Below, piece after piece: positions 43,254 to 50,881 of a DNA stretch of 64,000 nucleotides. Position 1 is the stretch's first letter. The number at the start of each line of letters is the position of its first letter. Under the pieces are notes generated by a model, which made no database searches, had not been told where the DNA came from, and saw nothing but the letters and a program-made list of their open reading frames with translations. Origin of the DNA: Clostridiaceae bacterium (GTDB lineage Bacteria; Bacillota; Clostridia; Lachnospirales; Lachnospiraceae); assembly GCA_902363735.1 (NCBI GenBank), contig CABJBA010000001.1, positions 558,001 to 622,000 on the forward strand. Reading direction: 5' to 3'. A program made the position numbers and the translations under genes.

Positions 43254-44591
43254 CTAATACTTATACAGGTATTCTTCTACTTCCCAATCTGTCACCTGTG
43301 CCCGGAACTGACGCCATTCCGATTCCTTGGCCTCCAGATACTTGGTGTAGATGTGCTCTCCCAGCACTTTTTTCATAAATTCAGCCTCTCGGAACGCATC
43401 AATGGCTTCTCCAAGAGTTTCCGGAAGCTGCCTGATTCCCCTTTTCTGGATCTCCTCGGCAGGCATGGCAAAGATATTGCTGTCAACACTCTGGGGTGCT
43501 TCCATTTCCTTTTCGATTCCGTCAAGCCCTGCTGCAAGGCAGACTGCAAGAGCCAGATAAGGATTGACAGAGGAATCCGGGCATCGAAGTTCAATCCTTG
43601 TGCTTGCCCCCCTGGAAGATGGAATACGGATTACTGAGCTTCTGTTTCCTTTGGCAGACCATGCAATATAAATAGGGGCATCGTAGCCAGGAATAAGTCG
43701 TTTATAGGAGTTGACCAGAGGATTGGTCATAATTGCCATCTCTTCCATATGATGAAGAATTCCGGCTATAAACTGATATGCCACCTTGCTTAAGCCAAGT
43801 TTACCGCTGGGGTCCTCAAACATGTTTTTACCATTTAAATCTGATAGGGACATATTTAAATGCATTCCGGAGCCATTAACTCCTGCCTTGGGTTTTGGCA
43901 TAAATGTAGCGTGAAGGCCATGACGCTTTGCAATGGTTTTTACCGCCATCTTAAAGGTTAGGATCTGATCCGCTGTCGCCAATCCCTCCGTGTACTGGAA
44001 ATCGATCTCATGCTGTCCCGGTGCAATCTCATGATGAGAGGACTCGATCATAAAGCCCATGTCCTCCAGAGTCATAATCATATCCCTGCGTACATTTTCC
44101 GCCTGGTCAATGGGAGCCACATCAAAATAGCTGGCCATCTCATGAGTATTAGTGGTGGGCTGGCCCTCCTCATCAGTGTGAAAAAGAAAAAATTCACATT
44201 CCGGGCCTGCATGAAAAACAAAACCCATATCTCTGGCCTTTTTCAGCACTTTTTTCAGCACATACCTTGGATCCCCTTCAAAGGGGGTCTGATCCGGACA
44301 ATGGACATCGCACATCAGCCGGGCTACCTTCCCCTGCTGGGGACGCCAGGGGAAGAGCTCAAAGGTGTCATAGTCAGGATAGAGATACATATCCGTTTCT
44401 TCATTTCTAACAAAACCTTCAATGGAAGAGCCGTCAAACATGCAGCGGTTATCAAGGGCTTTTCCAAGCATATTTTTTGTAATGGCAACATTTTTCATCA
44501 TGCCGAAAATATCGGTAAACTGAAGCCGGATAAACTCCACATCCTCTTCTTCCACAATACGCAATATATCCTCTTTGCTATATTTGCTCAT
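43254..44591 (-). CDS. glnA: Glutamine synthetase, type I
   Basis: A 445-residue GSI enzyme making glutamine from glutamate and ammonia. The beta-grasp domain begins IVEEEDVEFIRLQFTDIFG. Catalytic motifs: MFDGSSIEGF, GPECEFFLF, PKPKAGVNGSGMH (ATP-binding), NRSSVIRIP and RIELRCPDSSVNPYLAL. The adenylylation Tyr region of the long GSI-beta type is not seen, so feedback and transcriptional control are more likely. The frame runs upstream through two and a half 51-bp repeats, but ATG 44591 (MSKYSKEDI) after AAAGGAAGGCATTTT is the true start. Confidence 0.96.
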   Translation of the reverse strand: MSKYSKEDILRIVEEEDVEFIRLQFTDIFGMMKNVAITKNMLGKALDNRCMFDGSSIEGFVRNEETDMYLYPDYDTFELFPWRPQQGKVARLMCDVHCPDQTPFEGDPRYVLKKVLKKARDMGFVFHAGPECEFFLFHTDEEGQPTTNTHEMASYFDVAPIDQAENVRRDMIMTLEDMGFMIESSHHEIAPGQHEIDFQYTEGLATADQILTFKMAVKTIAKRHGLHATFMPKPKAGVNGSGMHLNMSLSDLNGKNMFEDPSGKLGLSKVAYQFIAGILHHMEEMAIMTNPLVNSYKRLIPGYDAPIYIAWSAKGNRSSVIRIPSSRGASTRIELRCPDSSVNPYLALAVCLAAGLDGIEKEMEAPQSVDSNIFAMPAEEIQKRGIRQLPETLGEAIDAFREAEFMKKVLGEHIYTKYLEAKESEWRQFRAQVTDWEVEEYLYKY

Positions 44592-44607
44592 AAAATGCCT
44601 TCCTTTC

Positions 44608-44811
44608 TTTATTACGCCTATCTTTATAGGGCATAATGGTATACCCGCAGGGTGTTTCTTTATTACGCCCATCTTTATAGGGCATAATGGTATACCCGCA
44701 GGGTGTTTCTTTATTACGCCCATCTTTATAGGGCATAATGGTATACCCGCAGGGTGTTTCTTTAATTACGCCCATCTTTATAGGGCATAATGGAATACCT
44801 TCAGGGTAATT
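44608..44811. repeat. Tandem 51-bp intergenic repeat, four units, in the glnA leader
   Basis: Four units with periods 51, 51 and 52; the GCC(C) stems start at 44616, 44667, 44718 and 44770. In the glnA mRNA sense each unit reads CACCCTGCGGGTATACCATTAT, then GCCC-TATAAAGAT-GGGC, then GTAATAAAGAAA. The period of 51 keeps all frames open, giving a 17-residue repeating peptide in two frames. The distal unit is degenerate (GGTATTCC). Confidence 0.93.
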
Positions 44812-44815
44812 CTTT

Positions 44816-44878
44816 GTAAAAACAAAAAAGGGTATGCGAAAACTGTCTCTCAACAATGGACCATCTTCGCACCACCCT
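44816..44878 (-). terminator. Transcription attenuator in the glnA leader
   Basis: On the minus strand AGGGT-GG-TGCGAA (44866-44878) pairs with TTCGCA-T-ACCCT (44829-44840), followed by TTTTTTGTTTTT. The transcript reaches it within ~10 nt of the predicted start point, long before glnA. The loop holds a small hairpin (44842-44857) with a hexaloop UGAGAG: G at position 4 as ANTAR targets require, but U where A is expected at position 1. Confidence 0.75.
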
Positions 44879-44890
44879 GTATATGTGTAA

Positions 44891-44919
44891 AATATAACAG
44901 CTTAAAAAAAATTTGTCAA
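44891..44919 (-). promoter_or_regulatory. Promoter of glnA
   Basis: On the minus strand TTGACA (44914-44919) and TATATT (44891-44896) are 17 bp apart. The -35 lies 7 bp after the stop of the upstream metal ATPase gene. The leader is ~290 nt and holds the attenuator and the four-unit repeat array. Confidence 0.82.
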
Positions 44920-44926
44920 TGTATTT

Positions 44927-46795
44927 TTACTTATAATTTTCATATCTTAAAGCGCGGACGGCATTTAAAATAGCCAAAACAGACACTCCTACATCAGAAA
45001 ATACAGCAGTCCACATGTTTGCAAATCCAAATGCTGACAAAAAGAGAACCAAAACCTTAATGCCTATGGCAAACACAATATTCTGCTTTACAATACCAAT
45101 GGTTTTCCTGGCTATACGAATGGCATCCACAAGCTTTGACGGCTCATCAGTCATAATTACCACGTCCGCTGCTTCCACTGCAGCACCTGATCCGATTCCT
45201 CCCATGGCAATTCCCACATCAGACCTGGACAGAACAGGAGCATCGTTGATTCCGTCTCCTACAAAAGCCAAAGTAGAACCTTCCCGTTTTTTTGCCAGCA
45301 GCTCTTCCACCTTTCCTACCTTATCACCGGGGAGAAGGCCTCCGTGAACCTCATCAATTCCAATAACTTCTCCTACAGCTCTTCCTACCTCAGGCTTATC
45401 TCCGGTCAGCATAACAAGTCTTTTAACTCCGGAAGCCTTTAAGCCTTTTAATGCCTCAGGAACATCTTCCCGGATGGTATCAGAAATGGTAATAGATCCC
45501 AGATAAGTTTGCCCGTCAGCCAGATAAAGAGTTGTTCCCGCTGCAATGCCTTTTTCAGAAATCTCAATATTTCGGTTCTCCATAAGTCTGGCATTGCCGA
45601 TAAACAAGTTTCTGGTCTTTCCGGCCTCCTCTATTTCAGCCCTGATTCCGTAGCCGGCAATTTCTTCTGCCAGACCAATTTTAGATTCATCCACTGCCTT
45701 TCCATATGCTTCCTTTACTGACAGAGCAATGGGATGGTTAGAATGGAATTCCCCGTAAGCGGCCAGCTTCAACAGCTCTTCTTCAGTCCCAATCACCGGA
45801 TCTGTTTCTGTTACTTTAAATTTGCCGTTGGTAAGAGTTCCTGTTTTGTCAAAGACAACCGTTTCCAATGAAGCCATTGCTTCCAGATAGTTGCTTCCTT
45901 TCATTAAAATACCATGTCTGGAGGCTGCTCCAAGGCCGCCGAAAAAGCTTAAAGGAACAGAGATTACCAAAGCGCAGGGACAAGAAACAACCAAAAAGCT
46001 GCAGGCACGGTAAATCCAGGTTCCCCAGCCCCCTCCCAGCAAAAGAGGAGGAATCACTGCCAGCAAGGCCGCAAGAATTACTACCGCCGGGGTATAGACT
46101 CTTGCAAACTTTGTAATAAAGTTTTCTGCCTTCGCCTTTCTGGAACTTGCATTTTCCACCAGTTCCAAGATCTTTGCAACTGTGGAATCGTCAAACAGGC
46201 TGGTTACCTGAACTTCCAGGACGCCGTTTAAGTTAATGGAACCGCTGATCACCTCAGACTTTTCATTAACCTCTACAGGCATAGATTCTCCGGTTAAAGC
46301 CCTTGTATCAAGACTACCTGCTCCCTTTACTACCACTCCGTCAAGAGGAACCTTTTCCCCTGGCTTAATAACGATAATATCTCCAATGGAAACTTCATAG
46401 GGGTCTACTTTTTCTTCTTTTCCATCTTTAAGCAGATTGGCGTACTCCGGATTAATATCCATCAGCTCTGTAATGGATTTTCTGGACCGGTTGACCGCAT
46501 AATCATTAAAGAACTCTCCAACCTGATAAAAAAGCATAACTCCTACTGCTTCTTCTAAAGCTCCGATGCCGATGGCGCCAAAGGTAGCCAGAGACATGAG
46601 AAAATTTTCATCAAACAACTGTCCGTGCCGAAGGTTTCTTAAAGCTCTTAACGGTATATCATAGCCTACCAGCAAATAAGAAATTGCAAAGGGTAGCCAG
46701 TACCAGGACACTTTTTCTTCTATAAGCAATCCCAATATAAAAACCGGAGTGCCGACTGCCAGTCTGGCGATCATCTTTTTTTGTTTCTTTGTCAT
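44927..46795 (-). CDS. Heavy metal P1B-type ATPase (Zn/Cd/Pb efflux, CadA/ZntA-like)
   Basis: A 622-residue metal-translocating P-type ATPase. The actuator motif is LTGESMPVEV; the transmembrane metal site is VSCPCALV; the phosphorylation site is VFDKTGTLT; the nucleotide-binding HP is NHPIAL; the hinge is VGDGINDAPVL. CPC, together with the ArsR/CadC-type regulator, suggests Zn, Cd or Pb. The cytoplasmic N-terminal metal-binding domain is missing from the ATPase and is instead encoded by the small gene just upstream. Start ATG 46795 follows GGGAGATGAAGCAGCT. No terminator lies between its stop and the glnA promoter. Confidence 0.93.
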   Translation of the reverse strand: MTKKQKKMIARLAVGTPVFILGLLIEEKVSWYWLPFAISYLLVGYDIPLRALRNLRHGQLFDENFLMSLATFGAIGIGALEEAVGVMLFYQVGEFFNDYAVNRSRKSITELMDINPEYANLLKDGKEEKVDPYEVSIGDIIVIKPGEKVPLDGVVVKGAGSLDTRALTGESMPVEVNEKSEVISGSINLNGVLEVQVTSLFDDSTVAKILELVENASSRKAKAENFITKFARVYTPAVVILAALLAVIPPLLLGGGWGTWIYRACSFLVVSCPCALVISVPLSFFGGLGAASRHGILMKGSNYLEAMASLETVVFDKTGTLTNGKFKVTETDPVIGTEEELLKLAAYGEFHSNHPIALSVKEAYGKAVDESKIGLAEEIAGYGIRAEIEEAGKTRNLFIGNARLMENRNIEISEKGIAAGTTLYLADGQTYLGSITISDTIREDVPEALKGLKASGVKRLVMLTGDKPEVGRAVGEVIGIDEVHGGLLPGDKVGKVEELLAKKREGSTLAFVGDGINDAPVLSRSDVGIAMGGIGSGAAVEAADVVIMTDEPSKLVDAIRIARKTIGIVKQNIVFAIGIKVLVLFLSAFGFANMWTAVFSDVGVSVLAILNAVRALRYENYK

Positions 46796-46810
46796 AGCTG
46801 CTTCATCTCC

Positions 46811-47035
46811 CTACCGAAGAACCTTGAATTCTGCTTCCGGCTCTATCTTAAACGATATCTTTTTGGCTGCTTCCATAATACCCTCAGACTTTCCGTCCTC
46901 CACTTCCAGAACCAGCCGCTGAGTCATAAAGCTCAAAGACACACTTTCCACACCATCAAGTTTCTTTACCTCTTCTTCAATTTTAGCCGCACAGTTGGCG
47001 CAGCATAAGCCTTCTAATTTAACAATTTTTTTCAT
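46811..47035 (-). CDS. Stand-alone heavy-metal-associated (HMA) domain protein
   Basis: A 74-residue ferredoxin-like HMA domain with the metal motif GLCCANCAAKIEEEV (CxxC, with an extra Cys before it). It resembles the N-terminal domain normally fused to CadA/ZntA. Start ATG 47035 follows AAAAGGAGAATTAATC. It lies between the ArsR gene and the ATPase in one operon, so it probably hands metal to the pump or replaces the missing N-terminal domain. Confidence 0.92.
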   Translation of the reverse strand: MKKIVKLEGLCCANCAAKIEEEVKKLDGVESVSLSFMTQRLVLEVEDGKSEGIMEAAKKISFKIEPEAEFKVLR

Positions 47036-47081
47036 GATTAATTCTCCTTTTCACCTGTCTGGCTTTTTGTCATTGTTTTTA

Positions 47082-47465
47082 TCACTCTTCAATGTGCTCC
47101 ATACCCTGAGCCAGTATAGTTTCGATGTGACCGTCTGTCAGGGAATAAAATACTGTCTTTCCTTCTCTGCGAAACTTCACCAGCCTCATCTGCTTCAGCA
47201 CCCGAAGCTGATGAGAAATGGCCGACTGGCTCATCTGGAGCAAACTGGCAATATCACAAACACACATTTCTGAACGGCTGAGTACATAAAGAATCTTTAT
47301 TCTGGTAGTGTCTCCGAATACTTTAAAAAATTCTGCCAGATCAAGAAGTTCTTCCTCTCCCGGCATTGCCTTTAACACTTGTCCCACAACATCTTCATGG
47401 ACACATATAAAATCACATTGGTCAATTTCACCTTTTGGAATATTCTTTTTGGTCTCTTCCTCCAT
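47082..47465 (-). CDS. ArsR/SmtB-family metal-sensing repressor (CadC-like)
   Basis: A 127-residue winged-helix repressor. The alpha-3 metal motif is EMCVCDIASLL, matching ELCVCD of CadC/ArsR-type sensors; the N-terminus has extra Cys/His residues (IDQCDFICVH) like the CadC alpha-3N site for Cd/Pb/Zn. The recognition helix is MSQSAISHQLRVLK. Start ATG 47465 follows AGGAGGAATTTA; an in-frame ATG at 47483 overlaps that site. It is first in the operon, behind its own operator and promoter. Confidence 0.92.
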   Translation of the reverse strand: MEEETKKNIPKGEIDQCDFICVHEDVVGQVLKAMPGEEELLDLAEFFKVFGDTTRIKILYVLSRSEMCVCDIASLLQMSQSAISHQLRVLKQMRLVKFRREGKTVFYSLTDGHIETILAQGMEHIEE

Positions 47466-47480
47466 TAAATTCCTCCTCAT

Positions 47481-47502
47481 CATATGAATGATTGTTCACA
47501 TG
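47481..47502 (-). promoter_or_regulatory. Predicted ArsR/CadC operator
   Basis: CATATGAA (47481-47488) and TTCACATG (47495-47502) form an 8-bp inverted repeat with one mismatch and a 6-bp centre. It starts 3 bp downstream of the -10 of the metal operon promoter, where a bound repressor would block initiation. Confidence 0.72.
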
Positions 47503-47505
47503 TTT

Positions 47506-47533
47506 ATGTTATCACTTTTCCACAGTTTGTCAA
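47506..47533 (-). promoter_or_regulatory. Promoter of the metal efflux operon
   Basis: On the minus strand TTGACA (47528-47533) and TAACAT (47506-47511) are 16 bp apart. Confidence 0.72.
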
Positions 47534-47563
47534 TACGTTTTATTGATATACTTTATCGTCAAA

Positions 47564-47612
47564 ACAAAAAAGACGCAGCCTCTGCTCTTACTGCAAAGAG
47601 CTTTAAGGCTGC
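47564..47612 (-). terminator. Intrinsic terminator after the GH25 gene
   Basis: On the minus strand GCAGCCT pairs with AGGCTGC, with an inner GCTCTT/AAGAGC stem, followed after CGTC by TTTTTTG. It lies ~35 nt after the GH25 stop. Confidence 0.78.
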
Positions 47613-47646
47613 ACCGCTTTTAAAACTTATTCTCTGATATCTTAAT

Positions 47647-48615
47647 CTATTTAGCTGGTTCCTGCACCATTGCCCCACTGGAATCAAAGGTATAAGAATA
47701 ACCATCAATATCCATCACAATGTCCCGGACCATAATACCATTGGAATCCAGATAGTACCAGATATCTCCTGCTAAAACCCAACCGGTTTGTTTTACATAA
47801 TTTTTAGTATAATACCAGTTTCCGTCGATCACTTTCCACCCTTCTGAAGGAATCAGAGAGCTGTAATCTGTAAAAGAAAATTCTATAGTCACATTTCCGT
47901 CGATACCGTCTATCCGTCCCTGATCTGTACACTGCCAAATAGTGCGGTTCTGGTAATTGTTTATGGTGCCGTATCTGGCATACCAGACATCATAAGGAAC
48001 CTGACTCATATCAATGTGATTGGTCAGCCATTCGTTGTTGGCATATACAATGGGGCGGTAGCCTGCCTCTGCAATGGTCTTGCAAAATGCGTTGATATTA
48101 TCTGTAATCTGCTGTTTTGACAAGTTATTATCAAGCAAATACTTGGATTCCACATCATAGGCAATAGGGTAGGAAACAGCATAATCTTTCACCATGCGCA
48201 GCACATATCTGGCCTCTTCCACTGCCGCCTGGCTGTCAAGTGCCTGGGTATAAAAAAACACTCCTGTTTTAATTCCCTTTGCAGCCGCACCGCTCATGTT
48301 CATGGAATAATAAGGATCCATGTCCTTAAAATAACCGATGCGCACCATAGCAAAAGAAACTCCGGACTTTGCAACCTTATCCCAGTCAATGCCTCCGTTT
48401 TCTCCGCTCTGACGGTTCTGGTACTTGGTCACAGTTATTCCTTTTTCCAAGGCCCCGGCAATGGGTGCTCCCGATGCATCTACAAACCGGCCGTTTTCCA
48501 GGTCCCAGGCCTGGGCCGAGTACCCTGTAACAGGTGCCGCCAGCATGGACAGAGCCATGATGCCTGCGGTCAGGCATGCACATGCGCTTATTTTAAATCT
48601 GATTTTATCTTTCAT
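47647..48615 (-). CDS. Secreted GH25 lysozyme-like hydrolase with wall-binding repeats
   Basis: A 322-residue exported protein. The signal peptide covers about residues 1-33 and ends near GYSAQAWD. The glycosyl hydrolase family 25 domain (about 60-245) has GIDWDKVAKSGVSFAMVRIG, YPIAYDVESKYL (catalytic Asp/Glu) and IWQCTDQGRIDGIDGNV. The C-terminal ~60 residues have WYY-type repeats (GNWYYTKNYVKQTGWVL; IWYYLDSNG), like choline- or cell-wall-binding repeats. It cleaves glycan strands of peptidoglycan. Start ATG 48615 follows GGGAGGAAAA. Confidence 0.92.
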   Translation of the reverse strand: MKDKIRFKISACACLTAGIMALSMLAAPVTGYSAQAWDLENGRFVDASGAPIAGALEKGITVTKYQNRQSGENGGIDWDKVAKSGVSFAMVRIGYFKDMDPYYSMNMSGAAAKGIKTGVFFYTQALDSQAAVEEARYVLRMVKDYAVSYPIAYDVESKYLLDNNLSKQQITDNINAFCKTIAEAGYRPIVYANNEWLTNHIDMSQVPYDVWYARYGTINNYQNRTIWQCTDQGRIDGIDGNVTIEFSFTDYSSLIPSEGWKVIDGNWYYTKNYVKQTGWVLAGDIWYYLDSNGIMVRDIVMDIDGYSYTFDSSGAMVQEPAK

Positions 48616-48643
48616 TTTTCCTCCCGGCTTTTAAAGCCTGCCT

Positions 48644-49777
48644 TTATTCTTTTTTCCTGCGGAATTCATTGATATCATGAATAAGAACCTTCACGCTGTC
48701 AATAAGAGAATCAAAGGAACCGAATTCATATAAGTTGATAAACAGCATTCCAACGGGTACAGCTAAGATCATCCCCGCAATCCCGCTGATCTTAAATCCC
48801 AAATACAAAAAAAGCAGAGTCATAAAGGGGTCGAGACCCATAGTATCTCCCACGATCTTGGGCTGAATAATCTGCCTCAATACCAGGGTGAGAACGTAAA
48901 TAGCAACCAGTCCCAAACCAAAGGCATACTGGCCGGAAACAAAACGAAGCAAAGCCCAGGGTATGAGAACGGTCCCTGTTCCCAGAATCGGCAGAAAGTC
49001 CAGCACAGCGATGAGAACAGCCAGAAGCAGGGCATAATCCACTCCCAACACCAAAAAACCTGCTGCCAGAACTCCTGCTATAATGAACATAATTTTAAAC
49101 TGAGCCAGAAAATATCCGCCTATCAGATGCCTGACGTTTTTCTTCAAATGACGGTAGTATCTGGTTCCTCCCTCTGGCATATACCGGTGGAATATATCCA
49201 TGATCTTGTCTCTGTTTACGATAAAGAGATAAGAAGAGAAAATGGTTACAACTGTGTAAACCAGCGCAGCCGGAATCCCTTTCACCACGTTTCCTGCTGC
49301 CATGACCGTAGGAGAAGCAATTTTTTGCACCAGCACATTTAAATATTCTCCCATATGGGTGAAAAACCGGTCCATAGAATCCTGGATTCCCTGGGGAAGA
49401 AACTGCAAAACTCCCTCCAGCTTCATAAGCAGTTCCTGGCCTCCTGCCCATGCGGTTTCATAATACCTGGGCAAGTCCGCCGCAAATCCGGCCGCTTCTG
49501 AAATCAGCTTGGAAATCAAAAGATATAATACAGCAATAATAAGGCCCAGAACGGACACCACGATTAAAACAGAGCTGTGCTTTCTGACGATCTTAAGACG
49601 TCTTTCTAAAAAACGTACCAGAGGATTTGCAATGACTGAAATGATCCAGCCAATGACAAAGGGCAGAAAGAAGCCCAAAAACCTGGGACCCCAGACACAG
49701 ATCAAATAAAAAACCAGAACCGGAATAACAATATTGAGTATAAGCCTGAAATATTTTTTCACTTGTTCCATTTGCAT
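48644..49777 (-). CDS. AI-2E family transporter
   Basis: A 377-residue integral membrane protein of the AI-2E (YtvI/TqsA/YdiK) family with about eight hydrophobic segments. Typical marks are the N-terminal WGPRFLGFFLPFVIGWIISV, the middle GYFLAQFKIMFIIAGV and the C-terminal IIQPKIVGDTMGLDPF. Substrates differ within the family (autoinducer-2, Na+ or others) and cannot be predicted. ATG 49777 or 49771 is the start; both follow AAGGGCAGGTG. Confidence 0.9.
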   Translation of the reverse strand: MQMEQVKKYFRLILNIVIPVLVFYLICVWGPRFLGFFLPFVIGWIISVIANPLVRFLERRLKIVRKHSSVLIVVSVLGLIIAVLYLLISKLISEAAGFAADLPRYYETAWAGGQELLMKLEGVLQFLPQGIQDSMDRFFTHMGEYLNVLVQKIASPTVMAAGNVVKGIPAALVYTVVTIFSSYLFIVNRDKIMDIFHRYMPEGGTRYYRHLKKNVRHLIGGYFLAQFKIMFIIAGVLAAGFLVLGVDYALLLAVLIAVLDFLPILGTGTVLIPWALLRFVSGQYAFGLGLVAIYVLTLVLRQIIQPKIVGDTMGLDPFMTLLFLYLGFKISGIAGMILAVPVGMLFINLYEFGSFDSLIDSVKVLIHDINEFRRKKE

Positions 49778-49828
49778 CACCTGCCCTTATTATACTCCCA
49801 GAAAGTATTTCCCGCAAAGGAATTAAAT

Positions 49829-50881
49829 CTAAAGAATTTCTTTCAAAAAACAGTAGAGCTTTTCCATCTCCTCATCTGTGCCGATGGAAATGCGCAGATA
49901 ATTGTCCAGCCCCGGTTTCTTAAAATAGCGGACAAAGATGTTATTTTCCCGGAGAGCCAGATAAATCTCCTCTGCTTTCCGATCTTTATGGGTGGCAAAA
50001 ATAAAGTTCGCCATGGAATCCGGAAAGGAAAATCCCAGTTCCGCAAGTCTTTCCTTAGCCCGTTCTCTCGTATTTACAATCTTATGGAGTGTTTCCTTAA
50101 AATACTCATCATCCTGCACTGCTTCCACCCCTAACGTCAGAGAGGGTGCATTTATAGTATAGGAATTATAAGAGTATTTCACATCATTTAAAGCCTTAAT
50201 TAAATCCCGGTGACCGATGGCATAGCCAATCCTCATTCCTGCCATGGAACGGGATTTGCTGAAGGTCTGGACCACAAGCAGATTTTCATACTTTTCCACC
50301 AGCTTTAAGGCACTTTCCCCGCCAAAGTCAATATAGGCCTCATCAATGATCACAACAGAATCCTGATTACAGGCTACGATGTCCTCAATCTCATTAAGAG
50401 GCGTCAAAACACCTGTAGGCGCATTGGGATTCGGAAATATGATTCCCCCATTTTCTCTATAATAATCTTCTTTTCGAATGCGAAAGTCTCCATCAAGAGC
50501 AGGGGTCTTATAAGGAATCTTAAATAAATCTGCCCAGACCTCATAAAATGAATAGCTGATATCAGGAAACAGCACCGGCTTTTCAGAATTGAAAAAGGTC
50601 ATGAAAGCCATGGCAATTACATCATCAGAGCCTATACCGGGAAAAACCTGATCTTCCCCTACCTGATAATATTCAGAAAGAGCTTTGGTAAGAACAGATG
50701 CAGATGGATCCGGATATTTGCGAAGCTGCTCCCAGTCCATACGGGCCAGGGCTTCTCTCACACCTGGAGCCGGTGAATATGGATTTTCATTGGTATTGAG
50801 TTTAATTAAATCCGAACCCTTTGGCTGCTCTCCCGGCACATAAGGTGCCACCCGGCGGATATTTGCTTCCCATTTTCTCAT
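49829..50881 (-). CDS. hisC: Histidinol-phosphate aminotransferase
   Basis: A 350-residue class I/II aminotransferase. It begins WEANIRRVAPYVPGEQPKGS, typical of HisC, and has LNTNENPYSPAP, PNPNAPTGV and the PLP-binding Lys in QTFSKSRSMAGMRIGY. It catalyses the histidinol-phosphate step; some members also act on aromatic amino acids, and no other his gene is nearby. ATG 50881 overlaps the previous gene's stop as ATGA, so the two aminotransferases are coupled. Confidence 0.9.
   Translation of the reverse strand: MRKWEANIRRVAPYVPGEQPKGSDLIKLNTNENPYSPAPGVREALARMDWEQLRKYPDPSASVLTKALSEYYQVGEDQVFPGIGSDDVIAMAFMTFFNSEKPVLFPDISYSFYEVWADLFKIPYKTPALDGDFRIRKEDYYRENGGIIFPNPNAPTGVLTPLNEIEDIVACNQDSVVIIDEAYIDFGGESALKLVEKYENLLVVQTFSKSRSMAGMRIGYAIGHRDLIKALNDVKYSYNSYTINAPSLTLGVEAVQDDEYFKETLHKIVNTRERAKERLAELGFSFPDSMANFIFATHKDRKAEEIYLALRENNIFVRYFKKPGLDNYLRISIGTDEEMEKLYCFLKEIL

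Noticed and set aside
44010..44636. 208-codon plus-strand open frame across glnA
   Set aside because: It is antisense to glnA coding sequence and runs into the repeat array. No start signal.
44608..44811. CRISPR-like array of ~51-bp repeats
   Set aside because: The units are contiguous and similar over their whole length, with no unique spacers and no cas genes. It is a tandem intergenic repeat.
44866..44884. T-box-like AGGGTGGTGCG in the glnA leader
   Set aside because: It resembles the T-box core GGGTGGNACCGCG only in its first part. The predicted transcript start is about 10 nt upstream, leaving no room for a specifier stem I.
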